A stretch of 64,000 nt of DNA from Eumeta japonica (Eukaryota > Arthropoda > Insecta > Lepidoptera > Psychidae): the NCBI GenBank assembly GCA_005406025.1, contig BGZK01000181.1, positions 62,001 to 126,000 of the forward strand, given 5' to 3'. Shown here one piece after another: positions 37,876 through 59,109 of the stretch. Positions within the stretch are counted from its first letter, which is position 1. Each line of letters starts with the position of its first letter. The position numbers were made by a program, and so were the translations under genes. Below the pieces are notes generated by a model. That model was not told where the DNA came from, ran no database searches, and was given only the letters and a program-made list of their open reading frames with translations.

Positions 37876-38121
37876 GACGAAACGCTTCGAGAAAAGGTAG
37901 AGCAGCGCCTTGCTTTTTTTTTGGCTCGTCTTGGCGAGGATGCTACTGTACCACCAGACCTGTTTTATGGGAAATGTGACGGTAATTTTCGGTAACGACA
38001 CAACACTCGATTCGATCATCGTAATGCCAAAGATCTTTGTCATGTGAAGAGTAGAAAAATCTTTAACGAAAAAAGGCGTGAAAAATGATCGATCGGTCTT
38101 TTGAAATTTGAAGGCCGACAT
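37876..38121 (-). CDS. Candidate first exon of an unknown gene
   Basis: From ATG at 38121 (-) the frame encodes 82 aa beginning MSAFKFQKTDRSFFTPFFVK and ending in a Lys/Ser-rich stretch plus ALLYLFSKRF. It then meets GTAAGT at 37875. Reading could also continue unspliced to 37687, but that part is repeat-like. Base composition is more even than the surroundings, and a TATATAG lies about 100 bases upstream on the - strand. I do not recognise the protein. No downstream exon was found in the 1.3 kb before the Vha55 3' end, so it could equally be part of an unknown transposon. Confidence 0.3.
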
Positions 38122-39170
38122 GCGAGCTCTCGGTCAACATTTTGAAATTGAAGAGAAGAAAAATCGCTTGCAAGGGAGGTGGTGTAAAATCATTTGTATC
38201 GTTCAGAGGTGACCTCGGCTATATAAAAAATTTTCTTCTCGATCCGACGTATATTCCTATACCCCTTATTAACAGAAAGCTCGTACATGGTTGATACCGT
38301 TCTTATAAGAGCGCGAGAAAACCGAAAGACACTTATTATTGTCTTCAACATCTACCGGAGCGAATTGAGGTCATAGGACAGTCAGACTGAAGAAAACGCC
38401 TGCTAAGTTACAGGGCCGCCGGCCTAGATAGTTTCGGGCCTACTTCCTGCTCATTCTGCCTACAATCGTCTGGGAGTGAGATATATACAGGGTTACTTGA
38501 AATATGGCGTATTCTTGCTAAGGGGATTATAGATGAGGTCAAAAGCAATCACTTTGGTTATATAATGTTGTTTTCGAAACTCAGCGGTTATTGAGCTAGG
38601 TGAGATTTCATATTTTTTAATCAAAATACGATTTGGTCCAATTAAAAACTGATTAAAAAAACTATGTTTTAAGTATAATTTTTAGTGGTTTTCCATTAGG
38701 AGACATTCTAACTATTCACAACAAATAATAAAATGATGAAAAATATACAAACGCTCTCAAGAAAATGCACTTTTATTGCAATTTATTAAGTTTTATTCAC
38801 ACTTATCGAAAAAATTAAAAGCTTTATTCAAAAAAAATCCAAGGAATCAAATGTGTACCTAAAAGATTTTAAAAATATCTTCACTTATCTACCTTTCAAA
38901 TGAGATATTACAATTGGGAATAGCTTAAGTACATGTAAACAAAAAATCTATTAAAGAAAAAGGCCCGATTTTGGGATCACGTTTTACCTGCTTCGAGTGC
39001 TTCGAAAGTGTTCGTATGTCATCGGGCTGAGCCGAGTTAAACTTATTAAGGGAGTAAGACAGGATTGCGCTTTGTTAGGTTTATTATTTTAATTCGATTC
39101 AAACACTGTCTGCGCACACGCACGAGTTTTCTTTACAGGCTATTTCAACGTCCGATTTCTGTGATTTCTT

Positions 39171-39669
39171 CCCTGTTGAAAACATCCAATACAGTCCTAT
39201 ACAAAACAATAGAATCTGTAATGCCTTATATGTAATCTGTCTGGAAGAAAAAATTTCCAGATAGAGTTAAATTTGGAATCTATATGTAAGTCCATCATAG
39301 CAAGGTTTTTTTATTGGACTTAATGGGATTGTAATGTTATTTGTATCTGTATGGATCCTAACTGCACCTTACCTGTAGGTTTGTATCCGTTTTTATCGTA
39401 AGTCTATGTGGACATAAAAACCAATGTGGATTTCCGAATACGAAATAGAAAATGTTTTTAATGCTTTTTAATGACGATTCCACAATCGGAAAAAATGATG
39501 TATTCTATATGTAAATCCAGATAAGAACTCTGCAGAAGTTCCATTAAACTTTCCGTTTCGTCCCTTCGAAAGTTTTTATGGGTATGGATATGGATTTGCA
39601 GCGACAAAAGCACATTAGATTCCAATACAATCATTTATTATTGGAATCTAGTGGATGTTTTCAATAGGG
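39171..39669. mobile_element. MITE nested in the foldback left arm
   Basis: The terminal inverted repeats CCCTGTTGAAAACATCCA and CCCTATTGAAAACATCCA differ at one position. It is flanked by TT on both sides, and the uninterrupted sequence with a single TT is present in the right arm, which proves insertion. It is 499 nt with no coding capacity. The superfamily is unclear. Confidence 0.8.
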
Positions 39670-39719
39670 TTGTTCATCGTCTCTCATCATGACAAACGCA
39701 GAAGATCCACCGTGACGTA

Positions 39720-42700
39720 GGGTAGACCGGGGACAATAGTAACACTTTTGATATAATGGCTTGTAGATCAGAAACTATAAGATTCTAAGAAAATCTGTTT
39801 CATACAACATATTGTGGCTTTATAATTTACATATTTTTGCAGTTTATATTTAATGTCTATATCAGAAATCAGATTAATGAAAAAATTCGGATTTTGTCCA
39901 GAGACTCCCATTGGTACAACTGACCCGTACTACGGGTCAATTGTACCACAATTTCAGAAGTCATTAAAACTCGTATTATCATTTCAATTAAAAAGGTTTA
40001 TTGTCTCTTTATTATTACTAATCAGCCTTATGCGTCCCATAAATTTGAACTGTAAAAAAATAATAATATGAACGTAAAATGAACCTCATTTTATTTCTAC
40101 GAATTATACCTAATTAACTCAGCTTATAGCTATCAAATAGACTAAGGATCAATAGTGAAACATTTAGAATGTTCAAAGGTAACATTTAAATATCTATTTT
40201 GCATTAGAAACTAAACAGAGATCAATATTTTTAACAAATCACAATCAGTATGGAGTATTACAATTGATCTCCGGTACAGTCGACCCTATGTCTTACAATT
40301 GAAGAAAAATTCTAATTAAATTTAAATCACATCAATATTTTCATCTTGATAAATAATGGTTAAAAAAAAAAACGTTTTTTTTTCTTAAAGTCTCCAGCAG
40401 TTTTTATACAAACGAAATTTCGTTATTATATCTGTAAACTTCATAACAAATCGGAATAATTTACAGGTAAATACGATGGGATGAGTCATGTCAAAGTCGG
40501 AATGAGTTAGCTTATGATAATTCTAGTAAACAAAAAACAACAAACAAAAACTGGCATAAAAATCTTCAAATTTCACAAATTATTTTTAAAATTTCTCTTC
40601 CAAAATAAATTATTTCCGACCTTGAAATGCTTCATCACATTAAGGCGACGAGATGGGCCAAGTGGCGTTAATATGTGCTATTAAAATAGTATCATACTTT
40701 ATCTGGGGTCCCAAGTTGCAACTTCTTGAATTAACAACTTCGTTTCGCATTAATAAATATAATAAAAACGAGGGCGCCACTTGACCCATCCCGCCTGAAA
40801 AAGTTTAATTTCACTCATTATGTCATTGTGTGCACATAAAAACAGAATTAAATATTTTTTCATGAATACGCGAGTTTACTCAATCTCGCTACTCAATTGT
40901 GACAAATGTATGTAGACTCCTGTGGAGTGCATTCTTCATGAGCCCAGAAACGACATTGTTCACAAGGTATCCATTTCGTTGTATTTCTTACTATTTTATA
41001 AACAAGACAGAACCATTCTTGTTCTTCATTTTTCTCTTTATTATTTTATTTGCATTTATTTATCTTTGGTTGCCTTTGTTTAGTTTTTTTTGCCTTTCCT
41101 TTGCCTTTGCTGAAGTAGTTAGGTTTTATCTTTTTTTCTCGTTCTTCCACTTCTATTACGGCTTTTTCGGGGTGTCAGTAGTATATATTGTCGATTTTCT
41201 TTACGTCCACGGTTGGTTAATTTTCGAGGCGGGGCTTTCGGGAACGGACAAACTGCTTCAGGTGAGAAATCTTGAAATTTTGAAGTTGAAAGTCTATTGG
41301 AATGTGACTGTTGCAACGGTGTTCTCATATGGTCAGGCGAGATAGGTAGTTTTCCAGAAGCACCTGTTTTGGAATCTGGTGAATCTGATGCTGGTTGATA
41401 TGGAGGCAATGAATGCGACGACATTGGACTCGGTGTACAATGACGCTGAGAAATGGGTTCTGTAGTGGTTCTGTGTTCTGTTTCTTTTATGTTTTCTGCC
41501 ATCATTTCAAGTGGATACACAGAGGAAAGCGCCGAGGATCTTTCTTTGTTTTTCGATATACGTTTTTTTTTGTGTACCATTTCTGGAGAGTTTTCTCGAC
41601 TGCTAGCTTCTGACGTAAATACCAGCGGATCTTTTTCCGATGCAATGAGAAGCTGTGAACGTTCCCTGGGTGCTGAGTTCTCTCTTGTCACAGACTCTTG
41701 TGGTTGACACGAATATTCAAGCCGTTGTGGCATAAAGTCAGATGCACTTTCCAGCTCTTGTACAAGTTCTTCGAGATGTGTATCAGAGCTTGAACCTTGA
41801 AGAACTTGTGCGTCACCTACATTAGGTAAAGGTCGGTCAGTTACGAATGATGGTCCAAAGTCACTGTCGTCATATTCCGGTTATATGGAAAAATTCAGTA
41901 ACTCTGAAACCAGCTTGTATATTTCGCGGAGTAAATGCAAATGGGAATGTGGATGCCACAATTGATGGAATATGGTATATAGATATTGTCTGGCCGGGAT
42001 TAGATCTCATCCATACATCAGATGCCGTATTCACGAACTTCTTTAATGGACCATAAACTGACCGGTCAAGTGGCTGTAATTTGTAAGAACAATGTGGTGG
42101 AAATGAGAGAACTACAATGTCATTGTCTTTAGAATAATCCAGAGCCTTAATTGAAATATGGGTTGCATGATTGTCTAAAAGAAGCAAAACTTTGTTGCTA
42201 CGAGATGCTCGTGTATATGTTGAAATGACATAAAAATTCAATATACTGATCTTCTTCCATCCAATCAGAAGCATTTCCAGAACTAACACAACCAGGTGGA
42301 CCATCTCGAACAAAATGACTTTGGTATCCGAGGCGCGGAAATACAAAAAAAAAGCGGTATTGCGTTTCCTAGCACATTTATAGCGGTTGCTACCGTGACT
42401 AGTGTCCCTCGCTCACGCGAAGTTAAAGCCCTAACTTGATGAGCTCCATTTCTGGTAAGAATGCGGTCTGGTTTCTGGACAGTGGTGATTCCAGTCTCAT
42501 CCATGTTGTAAATGTTTTGAGGCTCAAAGTGATCTTTTTCCATTACTTTTTCATAGTTATTTAAAAAAGCATCAACATTGGTGCGATTAAAGCTGGTAGC
42601 TAGCTGGTGGCTAGTGGCTTGAGCACATCGGATGGAAAGCTCCGGATTCCTTTTAACAAAATCGGAAAACCAATCTGTGTCTGCCATTTTGCCGCGATCC

Positions 42701-44069
42701 CAAGATTCAGGTTTTTTCAAGTTATATTTGATAGCGAGATCGTAAGCGAGTCGTCGAACTGCCTTAGGCGTAAAGCTAAAGTAGATATCAGCAGTTTTGA
42801 TCAGGTAACTTGACAATTTATTTTCCTGATCCTCGGAAAAACTTTAGTTGCTGGATTATAGCCCATGGTTGGGTTACTGACAGGGTCTTCCATTTTCTTG
42901 TTCTTATATCTTAACAAAGACACATGACAAAGATCGAACATAGCTGCTCTTATTGATCGACAATTTTTAATTTCTTGGTAGGCTTCTTCGTACAATAGAA
43001 GGTCTTTTGAACCACGGTCTGTTTTCTTCTCTCGTTTTCTGGGCATCTAAAAAGATCATTTTATTGGTTAATAAAAGCATGTAACTACAAAAATTATACG
43101 AACTAATAATAAAAACAATACATCACGATCCACGCACGACGCACGGTTAAATAACTATTGGAGACCATCCATAACTTACGTCAATAGAATTTGACGACTC
43201 CTTCACGAAGCACCCCCCCCCCCCTTCCGTGTTCTCGCCCTAGCCAGAGGTTGTCACATTTGTGAAACCATTCCCCTGGTGTGACGTCACACATTTTGCA
43301 AATAGAAATAATTAATTAAACAGCAGGTCCATCGAATGAAATATTTTAAATAATTGACGAAACAAATATTATTTAACAAACGATTATTAATATTTCACAT
43401 GTGACGTCACGAAACTGATGAATCCGCCTACCTCTTGTCACACTTTTTTGACCTCTCCCTCCCCATTGAGAAGTGACGTAATTTATGGACGATATGACAC
43501 GTTGGTTTCGGGCAAAATTCGAATTCGCGACCTCTACTAACTCATAAGGTTGAATTACTACCAAAATACCAACAGTACCAGTCGATGAAAAATATTATCC
43601 GATAATTTATTTGAAGACGTGGGGTGGTTTGTACCAAGGGGTCAAATGTAACGTTACAAACGACCCCGGCTGTGCTGTTACAATTGCCGCCAAGGTACAA
43701 AATCCAGATATAGCATGAAATCTACTTGTTTATACAAAACTGGCTCCTAAGTTATAAGGAAATTGAATCTTTAATAACTAACGCATCATAATATAGTGGA
43801 ATTATGAAGCTCTAGTTATTCTTAACTGAATAATAAGCCAAAATATAGCACGAAAATACTTACCGTGGTGTGCGCGAAACAAAAACTGTGTAATAACACG
43901 TCCGACTCTCATCGCATCTCTATATATTCATATTCATCTATGGCATCGAGACGCGAACTGGTGAGCAAGTTGCGACAGATTTGAAGCACGTTCGCGCTTA
44001 GTCACACAACCTTAGGTCGTCGTAGTTTTTTGAGCTATGAACGATGTTACTATTGTACCCTAACTACCC
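39720..44069 (-). mobile_element. Full-length pogo/Tigger-type DNA transposon
   Basis: The terminal inverted repeats read GGGTAGACCGGGGACAATAG plus TAAC on the left and GGGTAGTTAGGGTACAATAG plus TAAC on the right (complement). The outer TA dinucleotides (39718-39719, 44070-44071) form the expected target duplication. The element is 4350 nt and encodes a transposase on the - strand. It sits in the left arm of the foldback, whose right arm shows the empty site. It contains a C-tract at about 43210-43224. Confidence 0.85.
41119..43046 (-). pseudogene. Pogo-type DDE transposase, frameshifted
   Basis: Four frames line up into one protein. 42801-43046 starts MPRKREKKTDRGSKDLLLYE with the psq-type DNA-binding helix. 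42283-42816 contains the CENP-B-like HTH (DIYFSFTPKAVRRLAYDLAI) and the first catalytic Asp in YNMDETGI. 41870-42346 has LLLLDNHATH (second Asp) and YKLQPLDRSVYGPLKKF (third Asp). 41119-41733 is the tail with the typical FSPEAVCPFPKAPPRK and a basic end. Frame shifts lie near 42810 and 42315, and a further break near 41870. The three catalytic Asp positions remain, so decay is recent, but no intact protein is made. This family acts by cut-and-paste at TA. Confidence 0.85.
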
Positions 44070-44149
44070 TAACCGAGGTGATCAGCCCTAAGAAACCTTT
44101 ACAAAGGAAGAGTATGGCGAAATAATATTCTGTTACGGATATTATAACG

Positions 44150-44330
44150 AAGACTGCTACTGCCCGCCGTGAGTATTTGCGAAGATTCCTTAATCGGCGA
44201 ACACCGCATGTTACCGTTTTCAGCGCATTGTATCGCCGCATTCGCCATTTTCACGAAGATCCAACTATATCGACGAACATTGTAGCTAAACGTATGGGAT
44301 TATCGTAAAAATGGCGACTTATCTCTTCTT
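44150..44330 (+). pseudogene. DUF4817 helix-turn-helix remnant of the foldback's parental transposase
   Basis: The + strand frame reads ARREYLRRFLNRRTPHVTVF, then ALYRRIRHFHEDPTISTNIV and AKRMGLS before a stop. This is the DUF4817 helix plus the following wHTH of insect IS630/mariner-type transposases. It continues the EEYGEIIFCYGYYN start in the left arm after one frameshift. No DDE domain remains. Confidence 0.6.
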
Positions 44331-44377
44331 CAACTTCAGAACGGTAGACTCGAGGCCGCCCTGCGTCGGATGTCGCC

Positions 44378-44449
44378 TTTGAACATATCCAGTTTGGATA
44401 TGTTCAAAGTTACGGATATTATAACGAAGACGTTATAATATCCGTAACA
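44378..44449. repeat. Two consecutive perfect hairpins at the foldback centre
   Basis: The first is TTTGAACATATCCA, loop GTT, TGGATATGTTCAAA (44378-44408). The second is GTTACGGATATTATAAC, loop GAAGAC, GTTATAATATCCGTAAC (44410-44449). The second also copies the inner edge of the left arm. Confidence 0.8.
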
Positions 44450-45247
44450 GAATATTATATCGCCATACTCTTCCTTTGTAAAGGTTTCTCGGGGCTGATC
44501 ACCTCGGTTAGGTACGTCGCGGTGGGTCTTCTGCGTCTGTCATGATGAGAGACGACGAACAAGAAATCACAGAAATCGGACGTTGAAATAGCCTGTAAAC
44601 AAAACTCGTGCGTGTGCGCAGATAAAGTATTTGAAACGAAATTAACATAATAAACCTAACAAAGCGCAATCCTGTCTTACTCACTCCCTTAATAAGTTTA
44701 ACTCGGCCCAGCCCGATGACATACGAACACTTTCGAAGCACTCGAAGCAGGAAGCAGGTAAAACGTGATCCCAAAATCGGGTGTCTTTTTCTTTGATAGA
44801 TTTTTTTGTTTACATGTACTTAAGCTATTCCCAATTGTAATATCTCATTTGAAAGGTAGATAAATAATATTTTTACACATTTGATTCAGTGGTTTTTTTT
44901 TTGAATATAGCTGTTAATTTCCGATAAATGTGGGTAAAACTTAATAAATTACAATAAAAGTGCATTTTCTTGAGAGCATTTGTATTTTTTTCCATCTTTT
45001 TCATTATTTGTTGTGAATAGTTAGAATGTCTCCTAATGGAAAACCACTAAAAATTATACTTGAAACATAGTTTTTTAAATCAGTTTTTAATTGGATCAAA
45101 TCGTATTTTGATTAAAAAATATGAAATCTCACCTAGCTCTATAACCGTTGAGTTTCGGACACAACATTATATAACCAAATTGATCGCTTTTGACCTCATC
45201 TATTAAGAGCAAGCAAGAATACGCCACGTTTCAAGTAACCCTGTATA

Positions 45248-46485
45248 AGGGATTAATTCTATTTGTTTCAAATTATTATTATATATTTTTTATTTTAGCC
45301 GTTGTATAGAAACAAAAACTAAAGGCATTTTCAACAACAGTCCTCCTTTTATTAGTATTTTTTTGTCACAGTGATACCTACAGCTGCATGGGGTTTTGAC
45401 ATGACAAAATGGCGCCCAACAAGATTACTTTTTAGAGAAACAATTATAAACTGAAAATTGTTTGAATTGATATGCTATCAGCGTTAATACTTTAGATGTG
45501 TTTTAAAATTCACTTATATCTTTACAATTAATTCTATTATTAAGTAATGCACAATCTTGCTCTTCGACATCCTACACTCTTTTGCCCTTAGGGGTTCTAT
45601 GTAAGTGCTTTTATCGGATAACTAAGATGTCCTTGTTCTAATATTGTACCTTCTTTTTCTTCTCATAATTTGCTTGTAAATGATATAGCTATTGCATGTG
45701 TTATAAATATATAGCTTTTTCAGATTCAATGTTTTTGTAATGTTATTGAATACTTAGTCATAGTTATTCAGAACATTAATACTTGTTTTTGTATTCATTC
45801 TAAGGATTCAAATTAGACTTGGCAGCACATCCACAAAACCCCAAATGATTTTAATAGGTTGTTGCAGGCTGAGATTTTTGTCTTATGAGGACATATTTGC
45901 TTGCATTTCGTAATACGACAGTTAGTAGAACAATTTTTACTTTCATACGTCCATTGTTTAATGTGCGACTTCTAAGAAAGTTTGTTGTCTAATATATTTC
46001 TTTTGTAAATCTACGTAAAGGCGCTTCGGCAGAATTGGCAGAGTGGCGCGACGTGTTAGACGTGGAATGTGCTTGGTGTCGCGAACTCGTCGTTTAAATT
46101 TTTAAGTCTAGTTAAATCTTTGTGATACTTATTATAATCATTTATACAAAGGATTAATTTTGATTTCATAAATTCGGCTACGTAATGAAATCAAGGAACC
46201 TATCGGTTTTTCTTTCATGTTGTATTTTTTATGATTAATATAAGGTTTTCAGGAGTTTTTGATCGTTTCGGAAATAGGTATGAATACAGTAATAATTGTA
46301 AGAAAATTTTGTTCTAGGCGCGGTTGAATTATGTATTTTGAATAGAATCGTTCTAGATCAGGATCAGAACCGGAATCAAAACGGAGTAAGGACTAAACTC
46401 GAAAGAAAACAACGTAGAGCTCATGGCCCTCAGCATGATCGGTCGATATAAAGATGAAATGAAATAACTCATTTGTAGTTTATAC
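45248..46485. other. Gene-poor interval between foldback and Helitron end
   Basis: AT-rich. I see no coding block. A small GC-richer patch lies at about 46020-46090. Confidence 0.45.
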
Positions 46486-46510
46486 GAGTGGAGCCGCGGG
46501 AAAAAACTAG
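46486..46510 (+). mobile_element. Helitron-type 3' terminus
   Basis: GAGTGGAGCCGCGGGAAAAA then ACTAG followed by T fits the Helitron CTRR|T end and resembles the terminus at 34541-34564. The matching 5' end was not identified. Confidence 0.45.
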
Positions 46511-47060
46511 TTTTTGGTATTTTGTAATTTTTTAAATGTTTTCTGTGAACATGGAGATTTACGTAACTTTTAAATGCTCATAATAAAAGGCGTGGATGCG
46601 GCGGCATACGTATGAGCAAGAGCAAGCAAACATTTGCTGCAAAGAGAATGAGTCAATAATATCCATAGTTACTTATGAATTATATATTTCATCAAAAAAC
46701 ATTATTGGTAAGTAATATTTTTATATTACCGTGTTTAGAGGTGGAGGGATAAGAAAAATGAGAGTAAGAGGGAGAAGCATGAGAATTGGAATGGGAAATA
46801 GAATCAAATTTGAGATTAGTAGTGAGACTAGAATTACTTCTAGGATAAGAGGTTTTAATAAAAAACAATTTATACAAAGATTCTTTATGCATGCAGGCGG
46901 AGTCGTAGGCGAAAGTTAGTACTCATAATCTATGAGTAAATATAATGCATGGCAAATCTTGTTTGACTATTTTCCTCACAGATACAACCAACTCACACCT
47001 AGAGTACCTATGACTGCATAAAAATATTCGAATAATAATGATCAATAGTGATAATTAATA

Positions 47061-47066
47061 TTTATT
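47061..47066 (-). terminator. Likely Pp2A-29B polyadenylation signal
   Basis: AATAAA on the - strand lies about 146 bases after the stop codon. Confidence 0.5.
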
Positions 47067-47211
47067 TATAAATCAGCATTATAACTAGATACACAGAAGT
47101 AAATGCTTTGATTACAATCATTTAATTTTTTTTCCTTATGACATTTATATTGTGATTGAAAAGAGCATTCTATTACGCAAAAACACTTGTACGGTAACAA
47201 CATCGCAGCGA

Positions 47212-58276
<11,065 letters not shown>

Positions 58277-58350
58277 CTATTAAATTTCGTGTTAATGTTG
58301 TTTCATGCAGAGATTTCTCTTTAGTACTTGTATGTACAAGAATTAAATGC

Positions 58351-58355
58351 ACTGA
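58351..58355 (-). promoter_or_regulatory. Possible initiator for Pp2A-29B
   Basis: On the - strand TTTTCAGTGC contains the arthropod initiator core TCAGT about 85 bases before the start codon. No TATA box is evident. Confidence 0.25.
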
Positions 58356-58369
58356 AAAGGCAAAAACAA

Positions 58370-59009
58370 GAATAAATTATCAAAATGACTAAACCATAGC
58401 CCCCCCCAAATCATAGATATTTTTTATTATTGTTACTTGATTAAATGGGACAGGCAATGCTTTTTTATACAGCCAAAGCTTAAAAGTAACAAAATTATGA
58501 TGAATGATAACAAATATTAAGAAATTATCCTGTAATAAAATGCATTATATATTTCCAGTAGTATTAATGATGGTATATACAAAGGATAATAAGTTGCAGG
58601 ATTATTGAAGATAGCCATTGTCGGTCTATGTATGATGGCTATACAGAGTCTAATGTATAGTATACGTGATGACTGATAACATTGCAGTTTGCTGTTATTA
58701 TTATATTATTCTACTAACGTTTTATGATCTAAGCGTGGCTTGTGTTTTTTTATTACTTAAATTATGTTCTATTTATGAGAGTATTGAGTATAATCAAATT
58801 TTGCTTAAAATAACAATATTTAATTTCTCTGACGTCAATTTAATTATTACTATTATTAATAATACAATGAAAATGAACAAAAATTAATTTTATTCCTTTT
58901 TATTATTAATTAATGAATTATTTATAAATAAATATTTTTATAATTGTTGGTTATTATTAAACAACGTCAAAGTTACATAGTATATTTTACTATTTTCTTT
59001 TTAATTCAG
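58370..59009. other. AT-rich interval upstream of Pp2A-29B
   Basis: No gene is recognised. The + strand frame 58666-58887 is Ile/Leu/Tyr-rich junk. Confidence 0.5.
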
Positions 59010-59109
59010 AAATATATAATTCCGACAATGTACAAGATAAAGAACGAGAAGAAATAACCGCGACAAAAGATGTTATGTCGTTGAACAATACCCAGCAATC
59101 AGTAATGCA
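59010..59109 (+). CDS. Possible internal exon of an unknown gene
   Basis: A run of pyrimidines and TTAATTCAG precedes an open segment reading NIYNSDNVQDKEREEITATK, then DVMSLNNTQQSVM. It ends at GCA|GTATGT, a good donor. The Asp/Glu/Gln/Thr-rich peptide differs from the Lys/Asn/Ile bias of the surrounding AT-rich DNA. The protein is unknown and no partner exon is seen within 5 kb. It may be chance. Confidence 0.25.

Larger units (their letters stand above)
38488..45243. mobile_element. Foldback element: inverted copies of a DUF4817-helix transposon 5' end, with two nested insertions
   Basis: The ends CAGGGTTACTTGAAA and TTTCAAGTAACCCTG are inverted and bordered by TATA on both sides (38484-38487, 45244-45247). 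Each arm is about 820 nt: the left is 38488-39170 + 39671-39719 + 44072-44156, the right about 44430-45243. They match closely all along, for example ATCGGACGTTGAAATAGCC and its complement. Each arm ends inside the same coding start (EEYGEIIFCYGYYN on the left, EEYGDIIFCYGYYN on the right). So the arms are inverted duplicates of one 5' end and not ordinary short TIRs. A MITE (39171) and a pogo element (39720) lie in the left arm. Confidence 0.75.

Noticed and set aside
40899..41345. 148-aa + strand frame
   Set aside because: It is the shadow of the pogo transposase tail on the other strand. Its composition is almost only Phe/Leu/Tyr.
44508..44774. 88-aa - strand frame
   Set aside because: It lies entirely in the right arm of the foldback, upstream of the transposase start, and has no recognisable domain.
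46020..46090. Possible tRNA-like sequence (CGCTTCGGCAGAATTGGCAG)
   Set aside because: It could not be folded into a cloverleaf with a proper anticodon arm and T-loop (no GTTCGA-type box at the right distance).
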